Shown: piece after piece, positions 11,270 through 22,300 of the stretch
Numbering within the stretch: position 1 is the first letter of the stretch
Layout: every line of letters starts with the position of its first letter
Assembly: GCA_951394045.1 (NCBI GenBank)
Contig: OX595985.1
Span: 124,001-188,000 of the forward strand
Source of the DNA: Nitzschia sp. DOCU1
Lineage: Eukaryota; Bacillariophyta; Bacillariophyceae; Bacillariales; Bacillariaceae
Reading direction: 5' to 3'
Length of the DNA stretch: 64,000 nucleotides
Position numbers and translations under genes: made by a program
The notes under the pieces: generated by a model
Database searches by the model: none
What the model was told of the DNA's origin: nothing
What the model saw: only the letters and a program-made list of their open reading frames with translations

Positions 11270-12404
11270 TGACGTAGTGAGATGGAAACGCGCGGATCCA
11301 ACGCGCGCTACACAAAGATTCCTTCGACACGATGAGCCTTTTGCTATCTATTGCACAACTTTTGTTGACTTCTCTCTCGATGAGGCAGCAGCAACAACAA
11401 CATGGCTGTCAATAGTACCAATGTAGGCGGGGCTGCGACTTTGGATCTATGATGCAAGGTGGCGTCAAGTCGGTATTTGGATTTCGAAGAGTCAAAAGGT
11501 CATGATTGCGCACTGACTGCACATGTGCAAGTCGATTTGATCAAATGGAAAGATCCAGCTCGAGAGATCAAGCCGCGAAACCATGGCGTCGTCACGATTT
11601 GCTGCTTTGGACTATCTATTGTTGATCAAACGCTCCAAGAACTGGAATCGGAACAAGACTTTCAGGCGACGAGACGGCAGTTTCAGACAGTAAGTTGGGC
11701 TCGAGAGAATGACTAAAGAAGAACGGACCAAACGGCGACGTGCAAAAGACGAATTTGAGAATTCTTTCCCAACGTTTGCAATCTCGTTCGGATAGCAAGG
11801 GAAATCCGGCTTGATTTGCAACTTATGGATCGATGCAACCTTACCGTTTTGCAGGAACCCGGCTAGGAAGATCTTGGCAGGTTTCTTAAAGAAAACAGAC
11901 TTAGAGTATTGAGGAAAATCGGGATCCGTCGCTCCGATTGGATCGAGTCTACAATACAATCCGCTGGATGCCTTTAGGCCGAAACCCCAATCCAAGCTCC
12001 AAGAGCACTACAAGATGCGACTAGCCGACAACTTTGGAATCTTATTCAACAGCCTATTCACAAGCGATTCGCAGACTTTCTGCACCGTCGAAGGGAACTC
12101 GAAGAGTACATGAACCTGCTAGTGCGGAATTTCAACAAAGATACGGTCGAGAATCTCATGTGTTTTGGATACTGTAAGCGGTGGATCTCGTTTGCTAGTC
12201 AAGGAAAACATGGGCTGGAATCATTCACACTATCGACGATTTTCGCACAGATCTACGACTGCGGCTGGAACCAACAGCTTGGAATGGGGCTTGTTTTTAC
12301 CGGTGGTCGAAACGGGGCCTAAAAATCGCTTTGGGCTGTGGCGTAGTACGGCAGTTCTTATGTTTGTTGTGGGCTTTGTGCAGGATTATCGAATGGGTGA
12401 CTTG
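11270..12404 (+). repeat. 1135-bp duplicated block, copy 2
   Basis: Apparently identical to copy 3 and one base different from copy 1. It lies at the right end of segmental copy A. It carries only the 5' part of the large helical gene and cannot be functional. Confidence 0.9.
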
Positions 12405-12646
12405 TCGTCGCCGGGTGTAGCCTACTGAACATTGGATGAGCATCTCCTTCATGCCTACTTTCAATCTCAATGTCTTGTGCAACGTGTAATAATGAATACG
12501 TTTGTCGATCAATCCAGCCCAGGCTCCCGACTTGAAGGTTACCCAGTTTTGCGCTGTAAACTTATCAATCTCAACTTGTGCAAGTTAAAGAAGGGGACCA
12601 TGAGATAACAGGGATGTTCAATAGTCCATTGCGGGCTTACGTCGAT

Positions 12647-13474
12647 CCTGTCGATTATATTGATCATTGCGGCGGGCTACCGTCGATCCTGTCGATTATT
12701 GGGTGCCCGACCGGTATCCGTCTCTCGCATTCCTTTGGAACAAGGAGCGGCCATGTTGCTGTGGTCCAGCTGACCTTGGATTAGTCGACTGTACGGTGCC
12801 TCGGGCAAAAACATCATGCCCCCTCTATTGTATACCACGCTGGATCTTGGTAATGTCTATTCTTTTGCACCACGAGGAGAATACACGGGGTTAGGAGACG
12901 TGGAAAAAAAGTTCGTTCGTTCGTTCTTGCCCGTCGCCTTTCGGTATATGATTCAAGTTTCCGAGGAGATGTATCTACAGTCGATCCTGTCGATTATTGG
13001 GTGCCCGACCGGTATCCGTCTCTCGCATTCCTTTGGAACAAGGAGCGGCCATGTTGCTGTGGTCCAGCTGTCCTTGGATTAGTCGACTGTACGGTGTCTC
13101 GGGCAATGACATCATAGCCCCTCTATTGTATACCACGCTGGATCTTGGTAATGTCTATTGTTTTGCACCACGAGGAGAATACACGGGGTTAGGAGACGGG
13201 GAAGCAAAGTTCGTTCGTTCTTGCCCGTCGCCTTTCGGTATATGATTCAAGTTTCCGAGGAGATGTATCCACCCAATTGATTGCAATCCAAAGTACGACG
13301 ACGAAGGGAACAAGCCGAACCTGACAACAAAGTAGAGAGTGATGTACATGATGCGCAAAAAGGAAGTGTCGCCGAGAACTGACCCAATCGGTAGCGATCC
13401 AAACTATGACGATGACGCCAAGGCAAATGAGCTGAGCCTGCTGAAGACGACGAGAGTGATCATCACCAATTCAA
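12647..13474 (+). repeat. ABCA-flank repeat, interrupted copy, with internal tandem duplication
   Basis: Matches 5609-6138. Here a unit of 298 bp is doubled: it starts at 12682 and again at 12980 (both gtcgatcctgtcgattattg). The two units differ by a few bases, including a 4-bp cttcgttcgttc length change near 12915. The ABCA relic follows directly. Confidence 0.85.
13436..13474 (+). repeat. 39-bp direct repeat, left of the ABCA relic
   Basis: Begins gcctgctgaagacgacgaga and ends at ttcaa. The same 39 bases occur at 16727-16765 and once, without the intervening gene, at 6100-6138. It reads in frame into the ABCA extracellular loop (EDDESDHHQF). Confidence 0.9.
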
Positions 13475-14700
13475 CGATTCTACAAGCATCCTTGGGGAGG
13501 GTAGCTCGTTCGACGAAATCGTGCTCGCAAATTGTACTAGCGTTGGCGAGCTCGCAGAATCGTTTGCCCAGACTTTGTTGAACAATGCGAGTGACTGCCC
13601 AGCTTATACTGGGTTGGGCTATCTCATTCAATACAACTTTACGGCATTGCACGTCACACCGACCTACATGTCCTTGGCTACCGAGGGTATCGCACGAGCT
13701 GCTTTGGGTACGGACGACTTCACAATCCAAACCACTATCCACCCGTTGCCGCTTACCGACTTTGAGAAATCCATCGCAAAGACGGAAGATGCCTTCACGG
13801 CATGGTTTTTGCTAGTTTTGAGTTTCCCATTTATTGCCGGAAGCTTTGGAACTTGCAGACTGTGACGGGAGTCAAGCCTTCGGGATATTGGGTTTCGACG
13901 TACCTATGGGACATTGTCAACTACCAGTTTCCTCTTTGGATCGTCGTGGCGATGTTTTTCATCTTCAAGGTTGATGCTTTCACGACGACCGAGTTTGGAG
14001 TCCTTGGCGGGGTGATTTCTGCCATGGTTCTTTACGGGCCCGCTGCCGCTGGATACACGTACTGCCTGACCTATCTCTTCAAATCGCCGGCCCTCTGTAA
14101 CGCCATCTCGATTATCTCTGGATTTTTGATCGGAATGGGCGGGCCGGTCACAGTCATTATTCTCACCTTGATCGGGGGAGACCCATACGAACCCAAGCAA
14201 AATCTGGTGGATATTGCCAACATCCTGTCTTGGATTCTGCGCTTCCATCCTTGCTTCTGCCTCGGACACGCTCTCTACTTTGCTCTCAACATCGACTTTG
14301 TGAAGTTCTTGTACCCCGGCTTGACGACCGTTTGGAGCAAGGAAGTGTTGCTGTACGACGTGGTCTTTTTGGGGTGGGAGTCGGTGGTTTACGTCATTCT
14401 TGCTATCCAGATCGATATCTGGATCACTAATCCAAGTATTGTTTCGGCCTGGAAGAAGTTCACTTGGTGCCTGACGTGCTCGTGGCCGAAATCGTCGGAT
14501 CGTGACATCACGACGGAACTAGCTGAGGACAGCGACGTATTGGCGGAGGAGGAGCGTGTTGGCAGCGGCGGCGCCAATAACGACATTATTGTGTGCGACA
14601 AATTGTCGAAGACGTACGACAACGGAAAGAAGGCAGTCAATAATTTATCTCTGGGTATCCCGCCTGGCCAAGTTTTTGGCTTACTGGGCGTGAACGGGGC

Positions 14701-14785
14701 GTAAGTTTTGAAGTCTCGGTTTTTGGCTCGAGGCACCATGAGTCTCTGTCTCTCACCCTTTACAATCTTGCGTTCGTGTTTGCAG
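14701..14785 (+). other. Intron inside the ABCA Walker A motif
   Basis: Donor GTAAGT and acceptor TTTGCAG; splicing gives GVNGAGKTTTMQ, a perfect Walker A. Length is 85 bp. It proves that this locus derives from a genomic gene copy and not from a retrotransposed mRNA. Confidence 0.9.
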
Positions 14786-15201
14786 TGGAAAGACGACGAC
14801 TATGCAGATGCTGACCGCCGACTTTCCCGCCACTTCTGGCGACGCGACCCTGGCGGGCTACAGCGTATCAAGGGAGCCTGAAAAGACCCGTCGTCGGGTC
14901 GGATACTGTCCTCAGTTCGATACGCACTTTGCCAACATGACCGGGAGAGAGCATGTCGAGCTTTACGCTACGATCAAGGGGATTCCCAGGGAATTCGTCA
15001 AGGAGGCGACTTCTGCCAAGCTTGCCCAAGTAGGTCTTTCGGAATCCGACAGCGATCGCTTGGCCGCAAACTACAGTGGAGGAATGAAGCGTCGTTTGAG
15101 TCTTGCATGTGCTACCATTGGTGATCCTCAAATCGTGTTTTTGGATGAGTGCTCGACCGGAGTGGACCCCGTGGCTCGACGCGAGATTTGGGAAATGGTA
15201 A

Positions 15202-16166
15202 GCAACATGGTTGCCGGGAGAAACGTCGCTCCTGAAGAACGCACCAGCATCATTTTGACGACGCAAAGCATGGAAGAATGCGAGGCCTTGTGTCCTCGAA
15301 TCGGCATCATGGCCAATGGGCGGCTCCGGGCTCTGGGATCGGCACAGCATCTCAAGAACAAATTCGGCAAAGGATACCAGATAGAGATGAAGTGGCAACA
15401 TGGTTGCCGGGAGAAACGTCGCTCCTGAAGAACGCACCAGCATCATTTTGACGACGCAAAGCATGGAAGAATGCGAGGCCTTGTGTCCTCGAATCGGCAT
15501 CATGGCCAATGGGCGGCTCCGGGCTCTGGGATCGGCACAGCATCTCAAGAACAAATTCGGCAAAGGATACCAGATAGAGATGAAGTGGCAACATGGTTGC
15601 CGGGAGAAACGTCGCTCCTGAAGAACGCACCAGCATCATTTTGACGACGCACAGCATGGAAGAATGCGAGGCCTTGTTTCCTCGAATCGGCATCATGGCC
15701 AATGGGCGGCTCCGGGCTCTGGGATCGGCAGAGCATCTCAAGAACAAATTCGGCAAAGGATACCAGATAGAGATGAAGTGGCAACATGGTTGCCGGGAGT
15801 AACGTCGCTCCTGAAGAACGCACCAGCATCATTTTGACGACGCACAGCATGGAAGAATGCGAGGCCTTGTGTCCTCGAATCGGCATCATGGCCAATGGGC
15901 GGCTCCGGGCTCTGGGATCGGCACAGCATCTCAAGAACAAATTCGGCAAAGGATACCAGATAGAGATGAAGTGGCAACATGGTTGCCGGGAGAAACGTCG
16001 CTCCTGAAGAACGCACCAGCATCATTTTGACGACGCACAGCATGGAAGAATGCGAGGCCTTGTGTCCTCGAATCGGCATCATGGCCAATTGGCGGCTCCG
16101 GGCTCTGGGATCGGCACAGAATCTCAAGAACAAATTCGGCAAAGGATACCAGATAGAGATGAAGTG
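15202..16166 (+). repeat. Five-copy 193-bp tandem array inside the ABCA nucleotide-binding domain
   Basis: Units start at 15202, 15395, 15588, 15781 and 15974 (gcaacatggttgccgggag) and end at 16166, exactly 5 x 193 bp. Each unit encodes the segment after the D-loop: [14 protein letters not shown]..., H-loop, [10 protein letters not shown], down to YQIEMK. Units differ by only a few bases each. Because 193 is 64 codons plus one base, every unit shifts frame and ends at a stop when read from the previous one. Junctions read gaagtg|gcaacatgg with no useful microhomology. Confidence 0.95.
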
Positions 16167-16726
16167 CAAGCTCGTGGAACGGTCGGATCCTGACTATGTC
16201 GAGGTAGTTTTGAAGCTCGGTCAAGGGCGTTTGAATAGCTCCGGGCGCAAACAGCAGAAGAAGGGGGCGTCGTGCCAGAGACGGAAGACATTTTCTTCAA
16301 TCTGGATCAGACGGTTGCGGCCCTGCAGGAATTGACGGGTGATACCAACCTAAATTCTGTCATCAACGACCAGAATCCCATTGGTACAATATTCACAAGA
16401 GTGCGACTTCACCGACGGGAGTAACCCTTGCCGAACTCGCCGCCTTTGCGACCGTAGAGTTGAGGATCCGAAAGATTGCGGAGTACATCGTAACTTCGTA
16501 TGCCTCCAATATTTTCCGGGAGCGCCAGGATACCAAGGTCCGATACGAAGTCAACTCGGAGGGTGTGAAGATTTCGAGTATCTTTGCCAGTTTGGAAGCG
16601 AACAAGGAACGTCTCCTTTTGGATGACTATGGAGTCAGTCAGACCTCTTTGGAACAAGTCTTCAACATGCATGCTGCCGAAGCGGAGAAACTCAAATTAG
16701 GCACAAACGACCATTAATTTGATAAT

Positions 16727-16932
16727 GCCTGCTGAAGACGACGAGAGTGATCATCACCAATTCAAGCACAAGAGTGCGGGACCACTGTTTGCGAAGAAAA
16801 ATATGATACGCAAAACGGAAGCGTCGCCAAGAACCGATTTGAAATAATAGTAGGACTAGAACGTATTTTGTTCGGAGCAATAAGATGTTATGTATCGTGC
16901 GAGAAACGATGCAACCTAGCTAGCTACTCCTC
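16727..16932 (+). repeat. 39-bp direct repeat and right flank of the ABCA relic
   Basis: Starts with the second 39-bp repeat (16727-16765) just after the ABCA stop, then continues as the right end of the flank repeat and matches 6100-6307 with a few substitutions and a small indel near 16916. Confidence 0.85.
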
Positions 16933-17947
16933 TACCGGTAGATTTATCATCTATCTATTCATCGAAGCTTCGTTTTTGTGTTCTCACACAAAAAGTTACT
17001 GAGCCCCACCGCTACGTCAAAGCAGTTCGATTTCGGAGGGGGTGGGCCACAGCTGCTCCGCCCGGTAGAGACAACAATCCACTTCACTCGACGGCGCAGC
17101 CGATTCCAATTCCAATTCTCCACGCACCAGCACAGGTTACACTTAAACTCTCCGCGACGAGACACGTACGCGAGTGGAGGACGTTTTAAAACCGGAACCA
17201 CAAACCGGTTGCGTTGATCAGGCTGTTTGTGTGCGGGGAGAATTGGAATCGGGGTCTGGTCGAGATCAGGGACCAGGATCGTTGCTCTGGAAAAAGTTGG
17301 TTTCGTTGTAGAACAACGCCAGACGCCTGCAAAAGGAGGAAAGAACAAGGTGAGTAGCACTGCGGGAAAGAAATATGATCAAACGGCACGGTCAAGTCGC
17401 AAAAACGCAAGTTTGGAGTGCACGTACCGGTTCCGAAGGGCGCCATCACATGAATCATTCCTCCGCCAACACCAACACAACAATCAAACATTTCATCCAA
17501 CAACTTTCTTCCAGGGTCTGCTTCGGCTCCGTTTGCCTCAGGGAGCTAGCGTCATGGTTCAACCGAATCAGGAGGGCTCTCCCGAGACTGAGTCCACGTA
17601 CACCCCCAATATTGGCTTCCTTCAGGAGGAGTGTTCCAGGGCGGTCCGGCACAAACCGGACCTTCACCGTGGATTTCTCCTCCTTCAGGCTGTTTTCTCG
17701 CTACAGCTGAGCCGCACCATCAAAATGATGGTGATCGCCGCAGTAGAGGTCTGTTCATAGCAGAGTGGAAAGAAAGTAGATGAAGAAAGCTGATCATCGT
17801 GAGAAGTTCATGGCGATGAAGAAAGGAACGATGCAGATTGCTCCCTTCGCGAAAAAGTGAGGTCGATTGAGTGAAAAAGTGATGCATTTGTTGGAAGGAA
17901 TGCTGAGATCGGAGCCGTTTCTGCTGTGGTTTGCGAGCAGTTTCGTG
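16933..17947. other. Sequence without a recognised gene between ABCA flank and inverted repeat
   Basis: Several frames of 80-180 codons overlap on both strands (for example plus 17227-17760, minus 16959-17360). None shows a domain I recognise and none clearly wins. Minus-strand frames at 17794-18048 run into the inverted-repeat arm. Confidence 0.4.
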
Positions 17948-18702
17948 ATTTTTCCCACGATGAAGCCCCACGGTGGCAGAAAGTAATCCACATTCATCAA
18001 CGGCCAGTTCGCCAAATCCACAGAATATGGTTTCTGAGGCAAGGGCATAAGCTAGAAAACATTTGACGCTGTTTGTTAAACACGATTGATATGCCTTACG
18101 GACGCTGACGTCAATCGATCGTCGACTAGACGGACTACATCAGAAAGATAGCAAGCTAGAGAAGTGGGCCGATCGCTGTCCAGCTGGATGCTACAATCAC
18201 ACCCAAGCTGTAAACGGCAAGCTATGGTTGATTTGAAGACGTTTGTAAAGTTTTGTCAAATTACGATAGGTAGTTAGAAACTTAGTAGCCCTTTTTCAAT
18301 GCCCTCATCGACCCATGGGAAAAACGGTCGGCCACGCGGTCTATCGTGAGTTCGTTTTTTAGATGACGCTAACTCACTCTGTGATCAAAAGGAGACCATG
18401 AAAATTTAATCTAGAGTCAATGTCAATATAAAGTACAATATTGTAGAGAGCGACCTTGCCAGAAAGGGTAAGCAAAGTTAGATTGTAATAGAGGGAAGAT
18501 GGTCGCCCGCCGTGATTTCACTATAAATTTATGTGTAAGCAGTCGAGGTAATCAAAATCACTCAAGATCAATTTCCCTTTAAGTAAATGCATATGCCCTC
18601 TTGGAGGCAGCCGAGGGGATGCAATGCGATTTCCCGAGATTTCACTACTCGCAATTTGGTGACACAAGATTTTACAACAAGCGATTTCGCAACAACCGCT
18701 TT
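17948..18702 (-). repeat. Inverted repeat, right arm (about 755 bp)
   Basis: Reverse complement of 6363-7107. About ten extra bases near 18105 include a TGACGTCA palindrome that is absent in the left arm. Confidence 0.85.
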
Positions 18703-18999
18703 GGGCACTTATCGAATCTCAATTCCCTCAGCGACAAATAGAGCCGATAGTAGTGCAAAGCATTGCAGCAGAGTACGTAGATAGCTGGCTACTACGGTAG
18801 CTACGACTGCAGACTACTGCTAGCTCCCTTGTCTTACTTTTGTTCTAGCTTCTGTGGTTACGTAAGCCAGACGACCGCAGCTTTCTCACTTCTACAAGCG
18901 ACGGTATCACGATAATACGAGCATCCACGTGGGCTCTCGTTCTTTCTATCGGAGGGATAGTAAAGAACGTACTGTCAGCAGCAACAATCATGACTACTA

Positions 19000-19803
19000 T
19001 TAGCTAGTAACAACTATGTATTGTCTCATTCCCTGATATTTGTTGTGGCGACACCGTCCTACCACTTGTTGATGTTGGCCGCGAATCGTTCCATTAGCTA
19101 GTAGTAGCGTAGGTCTGGGAACGGCCGCCCGACCGTTGCAGAGTTCGAGGAGAGAATCGTATCCAATGTTGCTGACTGATGATCCTCGTGGTCCCGCCAT
19201 CAAGAACAAGTCGCAAGAGCGAGCCATAGGCGGAGGCTTTGCCAGGCCGGTAGCACTGCTACCACTTTGCCGCCGCCTGCTGTCCGACGACGGTAGAACA
19301 ATGATAGGGGCTTGGGACAAAGAGGAGCTTGGGGGTAAACTACAAACAGGGGGAGGAGGCGCCATCATTGTCAATGCCATCATTGACGCTGTTGAAGAAT
19401 CGAGACACATGTATTCCGTGACGAGGAGTCGAACCAGATCGGCACCAGCGTGACGTTTGCTACAACAGTATGCCCGATAACTGCTTTCCAGAGTTTCGAA
19501 GGTGTCCTTGTCCGATTTGGAACGCAGTGAAACTGGCATTCCCAGGAAGTATTGCAGCGCCCGAATTCGCCTCGTTTCTTCGTCATCGTCATGAAAAACG
19601 AATGTTGCACTCGTCGACGATAACGCTCGCCTGGTCTCATTCAACTGTCTTTCCAACAGCTCTATGATCTCCGCCTGTGTACTACCTTCATCATCAACGA
19701 CATTTGATGACGATGTTTCATCAGCCTTTAGGAGGTCCAGCGGGTTCTCAGATAGTCTCTTTGTCGTGGCGTCTGCTACTTGGGACTCCACAAGAGGCGT
19801 CAT
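19000..19803 (-). CDS. Hypothetical protein with possible Tudor-like ancestry upstream
   Basis: An open frame of 267 codons from ATG at 19803 (MTPLVESQVADATTKR). The same frame stays open upstream to about 20043 without another ATG. Residues 1-90 look like a charged linker followed by a helical region (IIELLERQLNETRRAL), a short domain with LQYFLGMPVSLRSKSDKDTF, then a low-complexity Pro/Ser tail. In another frame at about 19830-19940 the peptides KLGTTFYK and DKEDLEPDQLLEFIQ appear, close to the Tudor-like remnant at 30.4 kb, so the 5' end is probably frameshifted. A real gene is possible but a decayed one is as likely. Confidence 0.35.
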   Translation of the reverse strand: MTPLVESQVADATTKRLSENPLDLLKADETSSSNVVDDEGSTQAEIIELLERQLNETRRALSSTSATFVFHDDDEETRRIRALQYFLGMPVSLRSKSDKDTFETLESSYRAYCCSKRHAGADLVRLLVTEYMCLDSSTASMMALTMMAPPPPVCSLPPSSSLSQAPIIVLPSSDSRRRQSGSSATGLAKPPPMARSCDLFLMAGPRGSSVSNIGYDSLLELCNGRAAVPRPTLLLANGTIRGQHQQVVGRCRHNKYQGMRQYIVVTS

Positions 19804-20168
19804 GGGATTGGATAAACTCCAGCAGCTGGTCAGGCTCCAAGTCCTCTTTATCGCTATCCCTCGACGCCATAGTATGGGCTCTCCTCGGTCGGCAATCAGA
19901 TGACTTGTAAAAGGTGGTTCCAAGCTTAAGGAAGTAGCATCGTCGTTTTGTTGGGCGGGATTCGACAAAGGCTTAATGGGATCAGAAGAATGAACTCGCG
20001 AACTACCTCGATTTCTGTCCGCTCGCAAGGGAGGGGCAAGCAAAGCTCAGCATCTGTAAATGGCGGCAAATTCAAACTCGTAGCAACTTGCCGTCGGGGC
20101 TGAGACGGCGACCACCTTCCAAACCAAGCAGTTGAGAGGAGCTACTTCGAGCGGGGCGTTGCAATAGT

Positions 20169-21057
20169 GTCTGGGTCAAGAGTCGGCGCAGAAGGTTGTA
20201 GTCCTAGAAGAAACTTTTCGTGCTTGCAGCTTCCAGAGCAAATCCAAAAGGTTGTAGGCATATAAAGATCAGAAATGTTGGAGAACACCTCATAGACTTC
20301 CTGGGCAATGGGTGGGAGCAGTTTCAGTAATGGCATAAGTTTCGAAAGTCACCCGACGATATCGCCAATGAAGCAGGCGGGAATGAGAGGAGATACCACT
20401 GGAGACGCGCCGAGGTGGGACTCGAATTGGGTTGATACGCTGCTATCAATTGCGGGAAGTTGATCAACGAGTTTTCATCCAGAGCAATCTTTTTGCCACG
20501 GCAAATGAAGAAGCGGTTGAACCAGCTTCGGATTTCCTTCTTCGTAGAGCGGTTCTCCATGGCGACCAATTCGGTCACGATTTTCTACAGGATACCGACA
20601 CAGTGAACAGGAATAATGTCGAATTGGATCGTGACGAAAGCAATGGTGATCTTACCTTCCTGATGTACTCCACGGCATTTTCTTTGTCCGACAAGGGCTC
20701 CTTCTTGGGCAGGGTAACAAAAGACCAGTCCTCGCGGTATGCACGCAAGTGCTTCTTTTGAATGTCGTCGAAAAGCTTTTCACGCAGCATAATCCCATCG
20801 TTGGTGAGTTGCTCCGATGCATCCACCAGAAACCCGCTTCGTAGAGAAAGAATTTGCTCCGTCAATCCCAATACGTCCGCCAGTCCGATCAAATCTTGGT
20901 GCCGCGCTGAGTCGTCTTGCAGCCCTTTGTCCGACGTTTGAAATAACTTTTTCTTGTCTGAAAACTTCAGATAATCTTCCAAACACTCTTGCAGGACCTT
21001 GACGCAAGTATTCCAGATCGAGGCTCGCCGCACCTCAACCTCGCTGTAGATAACCAT
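20169..21057 (-). pseudogene. Broken minus-strand gene, copy B (possible tethering protein)
   Basis: Same structure as the copy at 7672-8560: ATG at 21057, exon 1 to 20656, intron 20655-20585, TGA at 20351-20349, truncation at the duplication edge. Exon 1 and the intron appear identical to copy A; in exon 2 I saw Asp to Ala and Trp to Leu changes. Confidence 0.6.
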
Positions 21058-21201
21058 TATATATTACCGCAGCGTAGGACTCGGACCCCAAGGAATCTGT
21101 GGCGTGCTCATTGTGCCATGTGAATAAAGAAACGAACATTGGTCAGCTGCCAACAGAGCTTGTGGTAAATCGCCGGTAAAAGATTCCTCGATGACTCAAA
21201 A

Positions 21202-22300
21202 TCAAAGCATAGTCTCCAACGTTCGTATCCAAACGCGCCTCTTTGGCAGATCCATGTAGGTTTTCGTGCTTAGAGCCAACATCACCTTGTCATACTTGGA
21301 ATCGTCTTGGTTCATAGCTGAGTCGGTCGGATTCAGCAACACCACACCAAAGGACTTTTGAGCTTGCATCATGAGTGCTGTGTGGATGCTCGTACAAAAC
21401 GCCTTGGAGATTTCGTTGTTGTCTTGTCGTTCTACCAGCAAGAGGGCTTGCACCAAAAGTTGGTATTCTTTGGAATCAAGCCCGCCCCCAATCATGCTGG
21501 CAGCGTAACATCGCATCGTCGTGGTCTCGATCCAAGAGGGTAGACGACCAATCAAGATTTTGGATCGAAAATCTTTAACTCTATTCCGAAGTTCGGAAAG
21601 ACACTCCGGTCGAGAGGTGGCGGGTATTACAAGACACCCCCGGAGTTCATCGATTACATCCATTTTGCTCGCCTCGTCATCATCTTCGTCTTGCTCATCA
21701 TGGTCCCCATTAGCCTTCGACTCGACATTTTCGTCGTCGTCCCCATCACCTTCTTCGTCTTTACCCGGAGAGTCTTCGTTGGATGCAGCATCGTCTTCGT
21801 CCTCTTCGTCGTCTCCATCGCGTTTGCGTTTGGCAGACTTTTCCTTTCCGGTTTGACGACGAGCTTTGACGGATGGATTGGACAGGGCAGAACCATGAGA
21901 TGCCGTTTCCAATTCTTCTACTCGACAAATACGGCAAAGACTACGACTTGGGTCAATGACTTTCTTTGGCTTGCGTTTGGAATCGCTGTCCTCATTCGTC
22001 CCCTTCAAAGTCATCACCATCCGGATGGCAGGAAGGAAAATGAATCCATCCGTCACGCGATTCACACTTCTGCAAATCAAGTCTCTTTTCGTTACATTCA
22101 AAATAAACGCTCTCGATCTTGCCAGGATGTTTGGTCTCTTCTTCGGTTTCTTCTGTTGCGTCCACTTGATCTGTGCCTGCCCTTTTTGTTGACGATTTTT
22201 TCTTGCACGACGCTGGATTGGTAGCAGTTGTGTACAACCGCCGCTTAAGGAGTTCTTGCCTTTGATGAAAACCATCCTGGACAATACCAGGGATCGTCAT
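21202..22300 (-). pseudogene. Acidic nuclear-type hypothetical protein, copy B
   Basis: Same layout as 8705-9803, including the frame offset near 21995. In the 360-codon frame I count 11 base differences from copy A, of which one is silent (Leu codon TTG/CTG). Changes such as Glu to Lys and Cys-Pro to Tyr-Ala fall in the helical C-terminal region. Confidence 0.5.

Larger units (their letters stand above)
7672..12491 (+). repeat. 4.8-kb segmental duplication, copy A
   Basis: Direct copy of 20169-24997. Offsets change only at a 25-bp tandem duplication (9834-9883, present here), a 4-bp difference near 9960, and 30 bp missing here but present in copy B at 22906-22935. Otherwise the copies differ by scattered substitutions. 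The left edge cuts through a minus-strand gene; the right part contains the 1135-bp block and 87 further bases. Confidence 0.92.
13436..16717 (+). pseudogene. ABCA-type ABC transporter relic (C-terminal half)
   Basis: In order: an extracellular-loop segment (from about 13441, with NCTSVGELAESFAQTLLNNA), membrane segments (13800-14430, including GYWVSTYLWDIVNYQFPLW), and a nucleotide-binding domain. The Walker A motif GVNGA|GKTT is split by an intron (14701-14785). Q-loop YCPQFD, signature NYSGGMKRR, Walker B VFLDE and D-loop STGVDP are all present, followed by the usual C-terminal regulatory region ending SLEQVF...GTNDH at 16717. Damage: a deletion with frame change after AGSFGT near 13850, the H-loop His is Gln in the in-frame copy, and a 965-bp tandem array throws the frame off before the C-terminal region. 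Only half of a full-length ABCA is present. Lipid export would be the family role; this copy cannot encode a complete protein. Confidence 0.85.

Noticed and set aside
15202..16166. Five regular repeats considered as a CRISPR array
   Set aside because: The units are 193 bp of continuous coding sequence without unique spacers, in a eukaryotic gene.
6363..18702. Inverted arms considered as retrotransposon LTRs or a DNA transposon
   Set aside because: LTRs would be direct repeats; no TG..CA ends, polymerase, integrase, transposase or target-site duplication is visible.
19804..20043. Upstream extension of the hypothetical protein at 19000-19803
   Set aside because: No ATG, and a different frame there encodes the recognisable Tudor-like peptides.
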